A DNA stretch of 5,106 bases, from the NCBI GenBank assembly GCA_024743015.1, contig JANSXJ010000276.1, forward strand, positions 1 through 5,106, written 5' to 3'. Positions 1 through 5,106 of this stretch are shown here, in pieces. A program made the position numbers and the translations under genes. This DNA comes from Hyphomonas sp. Its GTDB lineage: Bacteria; Pseudomonadota; Alphaproteobacteria; Caulobacterales; Hyphomonadaceae. The notes beneath the pieces were generated by a model, which worked only from the letters and a program-made list of their open reading frames with translations, had not been told where the DNA came from and made no database searches. How positions within the stretch are numbered: the first letter of the stretch is position 1; every line of letters begins with the position of its first letter.

Positions 1-61
1 AACGCAGCTCAAGCGGGTGAAAGCATCGCTTTTACACGTCCGTCGATCCTATTTCGCCCCC
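1..61 (-). ncRNA. ssrA: tmRNA coding piece, 5' part only
   Basis: This is the start of the RNA that carries the tag message. It opens with acceptor strand GGGGGCG (61-55) followed by the conserved D-region AGGATCGACGG. A short self-pairing AAAGC-GAT-GCTTT follows at about 32-20. The resume codon and tag peptide are left of position 1, so the tag sequence cannot be read here. Confidence 0.88.
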
Positions 62-91
62 AAATGATCTCCGCTGAAGGACGAGATCTTT
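62..91 (-). other. Intervening spacer of permuted ssrA
   Basis: These 30 nt lie between the CCA end of the acceptor piece and the GGGGGCG start of the coding piece. In permuted tmRNA genes such a spacer is cut out of the precursor, leaving two RNAs held together by base pairing. The limits follow directly from the acceptor-stem pairing; removal is inferred from the known family. Confidence 0.8.
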
Positions 92-165
92 TGGTGGAGG
101 CGCCGGGTACCGCCCCCGGGTCCGAACCGCTTATTACACGCGCATTTATCACCATAGTTCACAAG
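92..165 (-). ncRNA. ssrA: tmRNA acceptor piece (3' tRNA-like half)
   Basis: This segment carries the amino-acid acceptor end. From its 3' end it shows ACCA (95-92), acceptor strand CGCCTCC (102-96), and a perfect 5-bp T-stem CCGGG/CCCGG (119-115 with 107-103) closing a 7-nt loop GGCGGTA (114-108). The CCA is encoded. The loop departs from the usual T-loop TTCRANY. I place the 5' end at about 165 only because acceptor pieces are short; processing decides the true end. Confidence 0.85.
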
Positions 166-208
166 GAACGGGCTCAATATAATCCCGCTTCAGTCAAGAT
201 GAAAGAGC

Positions 209-553
209 TTAGTCCAGCGGTTCGACAATTACCTCGATGACGCCTTCGGTTCGTTCAAGCGCGGCCAGCTCTGCCTCAAGAGCAGTCGAGTGGATTTCTC
301 GTGTCGTGCGAACCACAGCGCCCGTGGCGTCAGCCGTGAGAATCGTGAGCCGCAACATGCGCTCTGTGCCATCAAGAACCCCGTCGCCTGCGCGAACGGT
401 GAGTTTGCCAACCTGATACACACCTTTACCGGTATAGTAGACGGTCTTGCCAGCGAGTTTTGCGCCATTAAACAGCAGGCCTGCAGTCGACGTCACGATG
501 CATCCCGACAGCACAAGGGCCAGGAATGGGGCGATAAGTGAAGATTTGCGCAT
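209..553 (-). CDS. Small predicted lipoprotein with glycine heptad repeat
   Basis: The encoded protein is 114 aa. A basic N-terminus (MRK), a hydrophobic stretch (residues 6-15) and the lipobox LSGC give a lipoprotein signal peptide with Cys18 as the lipidated residue; residue +2 is Ile, so outer-membrane sorting is expected. Residues 35-62 repeat every seven residues as G-K-x-V-Y-like units: G35-K36, G42-K43, G49-K50, G56-D57. The C-terminal third (about 86-114) looks like a charged helix followed by a short strand ending VEPLD. I chose ATG at 553 because GGAG lies 5 nt upstream (562-559) and the signal peptide then begins cleanly; a TTG at 586 would add 11 residues in front of it. The stop is 43 nt upstream of the estimated tmRNA acceptor, in the same direction. 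I do not recognise the family and assign no function. Confidence 0.75.
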   Translation of the reverse strand: MRKSSLIAPFLALVLSGCIVTSTAGLLFNGAKLAGKTVYYTGKGVYQVGKLTVRAGDGVLDGTERMLRLTILTADATGAVVRTTREIHSTALEAELAALERTEGVIEVIVEPLD

Positions 554-558
554 AAACG

Positions 559-562
559 CTCC
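559..562 (-). promoter_or_regulatory. Ribosome binding site deciding the small lipoprotein start
   Basis: GGAG on the minus strand sits 5 nt before ATG at 553. It supports that start over the upstream TTG at 586, which would put non-hydrophobic residues ahead of the signal peptide. Confidence 0.6.
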
Positions 563-704
563 AATTCTATACCGGCCCTTTGGCAACCTTAGCGATTGAA
601 CGATTTGAAAAAAGTGAACGGTACAGCAATCCGCAGTGTGACATCCCCCCTTGTCGCCGCGCTGAAAACCTGCTTTTTGCCGAATATCGATAAATCAAGG
701 CATT

Positions 705-710
705 GGGAGG
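705..710 (+). promoter_or_regulatory. Strong ribosome binding site of the DUF885 gene
   Basis: GGGAGG, 9 nt before the ATG at 720. The lipoprotein signal begins at this ATG, so start and site agree. Confidence 0.7.
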
Positions 711-719
711 CCTTTACTT

Positions 720-2612
720 ATGCGTACGACATTTACCGCGCTTGCGACCATCTTCGCTCTGACAGCGTGTGGTCAGACCTCGAATACAAGCTCCACGACT
801 GAAGCTGAAACACCAACAGTAGAGGTGACTGCAGAGCCAACAGCGGAGGAGATCGCCGCTGAAACTGAACGCCTCAACACCTGGTTTGAGGAAAAGTTTG
901 AAGAGGAAGTTCTTCAAAGCCCAATCCAATTGACCTTCCTCGGGCGCGATGAGCGTCAGGACGAGATTGACGATTTTTCCGAAGCGGGCCTCGACGCCCA
1001 GCTCGAGCGCTCGCGAGCCAACCTTGCCGAGCTGAAAGCAAATTTCGACTATGATAAACTGAGCCCGGACGCAAAAATCTCGTATGATATCTGGGTCTAT
1101 CAGGCTGAGCGCGCGGAAGCCGCCGATGAGTTTCGCTACAACACGTATGTGTTCGAGCAGATGCAAGCCATCCACTCCTTCTTCCCGCAACTCCTGATCG
1201 CGTTCCACAAGGTCATCGATGGCGAGGATATGGACAACTATCTGAGCCGAATCTCAGGCAGCGCGGTTGCAATCGACCAGCTCATCGCAGCGTCCAAGCG
1301 TGTCGCTGAGGACGGCGTTCGCCCGCCTTATTTTGCGTTTGAGGCTGTCATCAATGAAGCCGGCAAGGTCATTACTGGGGCACCGTTTGATGAGAGCGGC
1401 GAGGACAGCGCCATCTGGGCAGACGCGAAAGCCAAGATTGCCAACCTGTTGGAGCAAGGCGAAATCGATCAGGCCAAGGCCGACCAGCTGACCGCTGATA
1501 TTCGGACCGCCCTTCTCGAGGAATGGCAGCCGGCTTATGAGCGCCTGATTGCCTGGCAGGAAGAAGATCGCGTCAACGCGACCGAACAAGCCCAAGGGGT
1601 CAGCGCGCTGCCAAACGGGATCGCGTATTACAATGAGCGTCTCGCCAATCAGACGACGACCAATCTCACCGCCGATGAGATCCATGAAATCGGTCTCGCC
1701 GAAGTCGCGCGCCTTCGCGGTGAAATGGAAGCGATCAAGGATGAGTTCGGGTTCGACGGAACCTTGCCGGAATTTTTCGCCTTCCTGCGAGACACCAAAG
1801 ATGATGAGCGCCTTTATTATCCCAATACCGACGAAGGTCGCCAAGCTTATATCGACGATGCAACGGCGGCGATAGATGGCATCAAGGCGGTTCTGCCGGA
1901 CTATTTCGGCATCCTTCCGAAAGCCGACATGGTGGTGAAACGCGTTGAACCATTCCGCGAGCAGGCCGGTGCGGCGCAGCATTATTTTCCGTCTACGCCA
2001 GATGGCTCACGTCCAGGCGTGTATTACGCTCACCTGCTCGACATGAAGCAAATGCCGAAGCGCGAACTCGAAGTCATCGCTTACCATGAAGGCCTTCCGG
2101 GTCACCACATGCAGATCGCCATTCAGCAAGAGCTGGAAGGCGTGCCAACCTTCCGGACGCAAGCAGGCTTCACCGCCTATAGCGAGGGCTGGGGCCTCTA
2201 TTCCGAGTGGCTTTCCAAAGAGATGCCTGGCACATTCCAGGATCCGTTATCGGAGTTTGGCCGTCTCGGCTCAGAGATCTGGCGCGCCGTGCGTCTCGTC
2301 GTTGACACGGGCCTGCACGCGAAAGGCTGGACCGAGCAGGAAGCGATCGATTACTTCCTCGCCAACACCGCCGCACCGGAAGGCCAGGCGCGCTCTGAAG
2401 TGCGCCGCTACATCGTCCTGCCCGGACAGGCGACCAGCTACAAGATCGGCATGCTGAAAATCCAGGAGCTGCGCCGCAAAGCTGAAGCTGAACTTGGTGA
2501 GGATTTCGACATTCGCGCCTTCCACGACACGATCCTGGGTGGCGGCGCCATGCCGCTCGCCATTCTGGAGCGCCGCGTCGATGAATGGATCGCGGACGTC
2601 AAGGCCGGCTAA
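720..2612 (+). CDS. DUF885 family lipoprotein, predicted metallopeptidase
   Basis: The 630-aa protein is exported and lipid-anchored: MRT, a hydrophobic run, then lipobox LTAC with Cys17, followed by a Thr/Ser/Glu-rich linker (about 19-45). The DUF885 domain (PF05960) fills roughly 52-625, the usual size for such proteins. Family signatures visible are HEGLPGHHM (456-464), YSEGWGLY (487-494, Glu489) and the C-terminal RRY-to-PGQATSYKIG stretch (562-577). His456, Glu457, His462/His463 and Glu489 are the likely metal or catalytic residues; the spacing is not plain HEXXH but is the form I associate with this family. Members resemble zinc metallopeptidases, but the substrate is generally unknown, so peptide hydrolysis in the periplasm or at the outer membrane is inference. 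The start is supported by GGGAGG at 705-710, 9 nt before ATG. No frameshift or internal stop is present. It is divergent from the small lipoprotein gene, 166 bp apart. Confidence 0.96.
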   Translation: MRTTFTALATIFALTACGQTSNTSSTTEAETPTVEVTAEPTAEEIAAETERLNTWFEEKFEEEVLQSPIQLTFLGRDERQDEIDDFSEAGLDAQLERSRANLAELKANFDYDKLSPDAKISYDIWVYQAERAEAADEFRYNTYVFEQMQAIHSFFPQLLIAFHKVIDGEDMDNYLSRISGSAVAIDQLIAASKRVAEDGVRPPYFAFEAVINEAGKVITGAPFDESGEDSAIWADAKAKIANLLEQGEIDQAKADQLTADIRTALLEEWQPAYERLIAWQEEDRVNATEQAQGVSALPNGIAYYNERLANQTTTNLTADEIHEIGLAEVARLRGEMEAIKDEFGFDGTLPEFFAFLRDTKDDERLYYPNTDEGRQAYIDDATAAIDGIKAVLPDYFGILPKADMVVKRVEPFREQAGAAQHYFPSTPDGSRPGVYYAHLLDMKQMPKRELEVIAYHEGLPGHHMQIAIQQELEGVPTFRTQAGFTAYSEGWGLYSEWLSKEMPGTFQDPLSEFGRLGSEIWRAVRLVVDTGLHAKGWTEQEAIDYFLANTAAPEGQARSEVRRYIVLPGQATSYKIGMLKIQELRRKAEAELGEDFDIRAFHDTILGGGAMPLAILERRVDEWIADVKAG

Positions 2613-2624
2613 GCAAAGAGGGCC

Positions 2625-2656
2625 CCATCGATACCTGTGCAGGCAGGTATCGATGG
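2625..2656. repeat. Perfect palindrome, REP-like element 1
   Basis: CCATCGATACCTG (2625-2637) and CAGGTATCGATGG (2644-2656) form a perfect 13-bp stem around the loop TGCAGG. It begins 13 nt after the DUF885 stop and lies between two convergent genes. No T-run follows on either strand, so it is not a classic intrinsic terminator, though it could slow RNA decay or help end transcription. Its core CCTG-YGCAGG-CAGG recurs at 3122-3143 and, inverted, at 3191-3210. Confidence 0.85.
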
Positions 2657-2692
2657 ACCTGAACGTTCACCCGCTCGAACATAGCGTGACCG

Positions 2693-2929
2693 CTACAATT
2701 TGTTGTCGCGCCGTATTCGCTCCGCGAGTTCATCATTCGAAATCCCTAAGCGGGCGGCCATCACATACATGTTCCGTGGTAACACCGGCCGATCCGACTC
2801 AAACACTTTCCTGATAGTTCCCGGCGCGCTGTTATCTTCGCGTTCGATCTCTGAAAACCACTCGTCGACTGTGCTCCCGCGCTCGGACAAGATGATTTCC
2901 AACGTGCGTAAAAAGTGTCGATTTCTCAT
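2693..2929 (-). CDS. Small hypothetical protein, possibly HTH-like
   Basis: A 78-aa soluble, charged protein with no signal peptide or membrane segment. Composition and helical periodicity look protein-like, and about 64% of third codon positions are G or C by hand count, with a few uncommon codons (TTA, AGA, ATA). The C-terminal part (about 54-74, MYVMAARLGISNDELAERI) resembles the last helices of XRE/Cro-type helix-turn-helix domains, where an A..LG(I/V)S.DEL pattern is common; the rest does not clearly fit, so a DNA-binding role is only a guess. The in-frame TAG six codons upstream leaves ATG at 2929 as the only ATG start. The nearest purine run, GAGGGG, is 13 nt upstream, farther than usual. 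It is convergent with the DUF885 gene, with element 1 between them. I do not recognise a named family; that the gene is real is itself moderately uncertain. Confidence 0.5.
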   Translation of the reverse strand: MRNRHFLRTLEIILSERGSTVDEWFSEIEREDNSAPGTIRKVFESDRPVLPRNMYVMAARLGISNDELAERIRRDNKL

Positions 2930-3121
2930 TGTGAAAAAGGCACCCCTCTAGTGCGCAAACTCGGCGGAACGAGCTGGTACAGGCATTAAAAGCGTCCCCG
3001 ATTGGCCGAGAGCTTTCAAACTTCAAGTCAATCATGTCAAGGAATCGTAAGTGCAACGCTTATGGTTCTGTTCGATCGGTAATGTCTGTGCGGAGCCATT
3101 GTTTAGGGCGGGCTTTCCGGA

Positions 3122-3143
3122 GACACCTGCGCAGGCAGGTGTC
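3122..3143. repeat. REP-like palindrome, element 2
   Basis: GACACCTG (3122-3129) and CAGGTGTC (3136-3143) form a perfect 8-bp stem around the loop CGCAGG. The 24 nt at 3126-3149 match element 1 (2634-2657) at 21 of 24 positions, including the CATGGA/GATGGA right flank. The outer part of the left arm is not conserved, so this copy has a shorter stem. Confidence 0.8.
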
Positions 3144-3181
3144 CATGGATGATCGAAGCCTGTTGGTCGGAGGAGATGTCT

Positions 3182-3210
3182 GGTCCCTGGGTCCCTGCCT
3201 GCGCAGGGAC
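3182..3210. repeat. REP-like palindrome, element 3 (inverted), with 8-bp tandem
   Basis: GTCCCTG (3191-3197) and CAGGGAC (3204-3210) pair perfectly around CCTGCG. Read on the minus strand the loop is CGCAGG, identical to element 2, so this is the same element in the opposite orientation. GGTCCCTG is duplicated in tandem at 3182-3189 and 3190-3197, giving the hairpin two alternative left arms. Confidence 0.75.
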
Positions 3211-3230
3211 TGGCGGATCTTAGGGCGCGC

Positions 3231-3267
3231 GGCCCTCTGATCCTTTGACAGCCTCAGGATGAGGGCC
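3231..3267. repeat. Bulged palindrome of dispersed-repeat type
   Basis: GGCCCTC (3231-3237) pairs with GAGGGCC (3261-3267), and ATCCT (3240-3244) pairs with AGGAT (3256-3260), giving a 12-bp stem with a 2-nt TG bulge and an 11-nt loop. The right half, with CTCAGGATGAGG, resembles dispersed intergenic repeats I recall from alphaproteobacterial genomes. A smaller stem GGGGA/TCCCC (3269-3273 with 3281-3285) follows. Confidence 0.65.
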
Positions 3268-3441
3268 TGGGGAGGTAACGTCCCCTCCTGACCCAAGGCA
3301 GACTGGCCCAGCGTTCCTTTTGTCCTGCTCAGCCAACGTTTGCACTGACACCAAAAAGGACCTTCAATCGCGGTTGGTCGCTGGTGCGTTGGATTCCGTA
3401 AGCGGCAGGAAAACAAAACCAACTTCACCTTGATCGGCAAT

Positions 3442-3459
3442 TCCCGCATAGGGGCGGGA
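3442..3459 (+). promoter_or_regulatory. Hairpin over the MFS ribosome binding site and start
   Basis: TCCCGC (3442-3447) and GCGGGA (3454-3459) form a perfect GC-rich 6-bp stem with loop ATAGGG. The Shine-Dalgarno-like AGGGG (3450-3454) is mostly in the loop and its last base in the stem; the stem ends on the A of the start codon. It could lower or tune initiation. The pairing is seen directly; regulation is inferred. Confidence 0.45.
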
Positions 3460-4673
3460 TGATTGCGTTTCTGCGGGATAATGCACGTTGGATTTCGGGT
3501 GGGTTCCTGCTCACCTTCTTTTCCTCATTCGGGCAGACCTTCTTTATCGGGCTGTCGGGCGAGGAGCTGCGTGCGAAGTTCGAGTTGAGCGATGGTGAGT
3601 TCGGTGCCCTCTACATGGTCGCCACGATTGGCAGTGCGCTGTCGCTGCCTTTTCTGGGGCGAGTCCTGGATCACATGCCGGGATGGAAAGTTGCGCGGTT
3701 CGTCATTCCGGCGCTCGCCTGCGCCTGTTTATTGATGGCCTATTCGCCGACTTTACTGGCGCTGGTTCTGGCGCTGTACCTGTTGCGCCTGTTCGGGCAA
3801 GGCATGATGACCCACACGGCCTATACCGAAATCGGGCGCTGGTATGTCGCCAATCGTGGCCGCGCCACGTCCCTGATCGTGCCCGGCCATCAAACGGGCG
3901 AAGCGCTTCTGCCGATTGCCTTCACTCTGGTTGCGGTCACGCTTGGCTGGCAGGCGGGATGGGTCATCGGGGCGGGTCTTTTGCTGGTCTTCGGCTTTCC
4001 GATGATCCTGTCTTTGTGGCGGGTGGAGCGAACGCCGCAAGCTAGCGATCCCGATCTGGCAAGCGCGCGCCTCGGACCGGACAAGACCGTGGGGGAAGTG
4101 GCTGCGGATCCGATATTTTACGCCCTTCTGGTCGGGGTTCTGGCGCCGCCTTTCATTGGCACTACGATCTTTTTCCATCAGGACTATCTGGTCGAATTGC
4201 GCGGCTATGATGAGCTTGCGTTTGCGGCCGCATTCCCGATCATGGCGATCACAACAGTCACGTTTTCGCTGATCAGCGGTCAAATCATCGACCGGTTCGG
4301 CGCTATTCGCCTGCTGCCAATCTATTTGCTTCCGCTAAGCTTTGCCTGTCTTGCCGTCGGTTTGTTGACCCCTCTTTGGGGGATCTACGCCTTCATGTTC
4401 CTGGTTGGCGTGAGCTACGGCTTCACAGCGCCTTTGGTCGGGGCCCTCTGGCCGGAGGTCTATGGTGTGCAAAATCTGGGTTCAGTCCGATCGATTGCCG
4501 TCGCGGCCAGCGTAGCGGCGACCGCAATCGGGCCTGGCCTGACGGGCTATCTCATCGATCGCGGTCTTTCGCTGCCAACGCAGATGCTGTTCTGTTGCGG
4601 CTGGTGTGTTCTGGCCAGTGTGGTGCTGGCATTCGTATCGCCGATAATCCTCAGGCGAAATGTGCGTGGATGA
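3459..4673 (+). CDS. Major facilitator superfamily (MFS) transporter
   Basis: A 404-aa inner-membrane protein with about 12 hydrophobic segments in two halves (TM1 near 12-32, TM6 near 162-186, TM7 near 217-240, TM12 near 372-395) and a charged central loop at 187-215, the standard MFS plan. Motif-A-like loops appear in both halves: GRVLDHMPGWKVAR (67-80) after TM2 and GQIIDRFGAIRLL (274-286) after TM8. Other notable stretches are FFSSFGQTFF (20-29), RGRATSL (133-139) and YGVQNLGSVRSI (335-346). The family uses ion or substrate gradients to move small molecules; the substrate cannot be told from sequence. ATG at 3459 is the only plausible start: in-frame codons back to TAA at 3399 include no ATG, GTG or TTG. 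Its ribosome site AGGGG is just 4 nt away and lies in a hairpin. The ABM gene follows 129 bp downstream in the same direction. Confidence 0.95.
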   Translation: MIAFLRDNARWISGGFLLTFFSSFGQTFFIGLSGEELRAKFELSDGEFGALYMVATIGSALSLPFLGRVLDHMPGWKVARFVIPALACACLLMAYSPTLLALVLALYLLRLFGQGMMTHTAYTEIGRWYVANRGRATSLIVPGHQTGEALLPIAFTLVAVTLGWQAGWVIGAGLLLVFGFPMILSLWRVERTPQASDPDLASARLGPDKTVGEVAADPIFYALLVGVLAPPFIGTTIFFHQDYLVELRGYDELAFAAAFPIMAITTVTFSLISGQIIDRFGAIRLLPIYLLPLSFACLAVGLLTPLWGIYAFMFLVGVSYGFTAPLVGALWPEVYGVQNLGSVRSIAVAASVAATAIGPGLTGYLIDRGLSLPTQMLFCCGWCVLASVVLAFVSPIILRRNVRG

Positions 4674-4790
4674 GGATGCCTTTCGGGTTGGCAAACGGCC
4701 TGGGTTTTCAAAAAGGAAGGCCACCACCACCTAACCGAGAATCTGATAGGCTTGTTCCCAGGACGAGCAATATGGTCACCAACAGTGAAC

Positions 4791-4795
4791 GGGAG
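4791..4795 (+). promoter_or_regulatory. Ribosome binding site deciding the ABM start
   Basis: GGGAG lies 7 nt before ATG at 4803 but only 1 nt before the in-frame ATG at 4797, so 4803 is the likelier start; the alternative would add two residues (Met-Val). Confidence 0.65.
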
Positions 4796-4802
4796 CATGG
4801 TC

Positions 4803-5106
4803 ATGACGAGCGGTTTTTCAAAGACGCCGGAGCCGCCCTATTATGCGGTCATCTTTACGAGCCTGCTTGGCGAGCGTGACGAAGGTTATGGCGAAATGGG
4901 GCTCGCCCTGGTTGAACTTGCCGAGCGCCAGCCCGGCTTCCTGGGCATCGAGACAACTCGAGGCGCCGACAGGCTCGGCATCACGGTGTCTTACTGGAAA
5001 GACGAAGCGAGCATTCTAGCTTGGAAGAACCAGACGCAGCACTTGTTTGCTCAAAAGACCGGGATCGAAAAATGGTACGAGCATTACGAGTTGCGCGTCG
5101 CAAGAG
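4803..5106 (+). CDS. Antibiotic biosynthesis monooxygenase (ABM) domain protein, 3' end missing
   Basis: 101 codons are visible and the frame is still open at the window edge; proteins of this kind are usually about 100-110 aa, so probably only a few residues are missing. The ABM domain (PF03992, dimeric alpha/beta barrel) covers most of the protein: first strand YAVIFTSL (14-21), a helix around 28-42, the turn QPGFLGIE (43-50), strand GITVSYW (59-65), then DEASILAWK (67-75) and the C-terminal strand YELRVAR (95-101). The strand-helix-PGFLG-SYW-AW order is characteristic of the family. Members include quinone-forming oxygenases and small-molecule or stress proteins without known reaction, so the reaction here is unknown. 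No signal peptide is present; a cytoplasmic location is expected. It may be cotranscribed with the MFS gene upstream, but the 129-bp gap allows its own promoter, and I could not pick one. Confidence 0.9.
   Translation, partial: MTSGFSKTPEPPYYAVIFTSLLGERDEGYGEMGLALVELAERQPGFLGIETTRGADRLGITVSYWKDEASILAWKNQTQHLFAQKTGIEKWYEHYELRVAR

Larger units (their letters stand above)
1..165 (-). ncRNA. ssrA: Two-piece (circularly permuted) tmRNA gene, partial
   Basis: tmRNA, with SmpB, rescues stalled ribosomes and adds a degradation tag. On the minus strand the tRNA-like 3' half (ending CCA at 92) comes first, then a 30-nt spacer, then the 5' half starting GGGGGCG at 61. This order is the reverse of one-piece tmRNA and is the known alphaproteobacterial permuted form. 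GGGGGCG (61-55) pairs over all seven positions with CGCCTCC (102-96), including a third-position G-U wobble, the alanyl-tRNA synthetase identity element. The D-region reads AGGATCGACGG, close to the E. coli tmRNA GGATTCGACGG, and TTCGGAC precedes the T-stem as in E. coli. The tag reading frame and the 3' end of the coding piece lie beyond position 1. The acceptor 5' end, set here near 165, is an estimate. The identification is firm; the outer boundaries are not. Confidence 0.93.
2930..3458. other. 529-bp intergenic region, palindrome-rich, no convincing gene
   Basis: Open frames here have poor protein character and run across the palindromes. The left part (2930-3115) should hold the promoter of the small minus-strand gene; a perfect TTGACA occurs on the minus strand at 3040-3035, but no good -10 lies 16-18 nt further on. 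The middle (3120-3290) is a cluster of hairpins, listed separately. The right part (3291-3458) must carry the MFS leader; I find no convincing sigma-70 promoter, only a weak 7-bp inverted pair TCCTTTT (3315-3321)/AAAAGGA (3354-3360). Confidence 0.7.

Noticed and set aside
176..197. TTGACT and TATATT as an ssrA promoter on the minus strand
   Set aside because: The spacer is 10 nt, too short for a sigma-70 promoter; kept only as a hint.
554..586. TTG start at 586 extending the small lipoprotein by 11 residues
   Set aside because: ATG at 553 has GGAG 5 nt upstream and gives a clean lipoprotein signal peptide.
596..802. Plus-strand 68-aa frame starting with TTG before the DUF885 gene
   Set aside because: It overlaps the lipoprotein start in another frame, has a TTG start, and no protein-like features.
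714..1208. Minus-strand 164-aa open frame over the DUF885 start
   Set aside because: Antisense to the signal peptide and N-terminal domain of the real gene; odd composition, no ribosome site seen.
1254..1982. Long minus-strand open frame (242 aa) inside the DUF885 gene
   Set aside because: It is fully antisense to a gene with clear family signatures; its length follows from the high GC content, and it has no recognisable domain.
2625..3210. CRISPR array from the repeated palindromes
   Set aside because: Three copies, unevenly spaced, in mixed orientation and of unequal length; no repeat-spacer pattern and no cas gene.
3060..3449. Minus-strand 129-aa open frame across the palindrome cluster
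   Set aside because: It translates the repeats themselves, is Arg/Pro/Gln-rich, and matches the kind of spurious protein often called over such repeats.
3753..4283. Minus-strand 176-aa frame inside the MFS gene
   Set aside because: Antisense shadow of membrane-helix codons; Arg/Gln-rich with no domain.
4697..4722. GGCCT/AGGCC pair after the MFS gene as a terminator
   Set aside because: Only 5 bp with a 16-nt loop and no following T-run.
4376..4879. Plus-strand 167-aa frame bridging MFS and ABM genes
   Set aside because: Out of frame with both real genes and overlapping both; no domain recognised.

Overview
The window looks like chromosomal DNA of an alphaproteobacterium. The strongest sign is a circularly permuted, two-piece tmRNA gene at the left edge, an arrangement typical of Alphaproteobacteria. 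The GC-rich coding style, the lipoproteins and the GC-rich intergenic palindromes resemble Hyphomonadaceae/Caulobacterales-type genomes, but that narrower placement is inference.

Layout. 1-~165 (minus strand): the acceptor piece and the first 61 nt of the coding piece of ssrA, cut by the window edge. 209-553 (minus): a small lipoprotein with a seven-residue glycine repeat; it ends just upstream of ssrA and is read in the same direction. 554-719: a short divergent intergenic region. 720-2612 (plus): a 630-aa DUF885 lipoprotein, a predicted metallopeptidase. 2625-2656: a perfect palindrome right after it. 2693-2929 (minus): a small convergent gene of unknown function. 2930-3458: 529 bp with no convincing gene but several palindromes, two of them relatives of the first one. 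3459-4673 (plus): a 12-helix MFS transporter whose start codon lies in a small hairpin. 4803-5106 (plus): an antibiotic biosynthesis monooxygenase (ABM) domain protein, cut by the right edge.

How it fits together. ssrA serves ribosome rescue. The two lipoprotein genes diverge from a shared 166-bp region, so their promoters probably lie back to back there. The MFS and ABM genes are in the same direction, 129 bp apart; a joint role in handling a small molecule such as a quinone or aromatic is possible but not shown. I see no transposase, CRISPR array, tRNA or rRNA, and no clear multi-gene novel system. The most unusual items are the palindrome family with compensatory stem changes, the hairpin over the MFS start, and the permuted tmRNA with a non-canonical T-loop.
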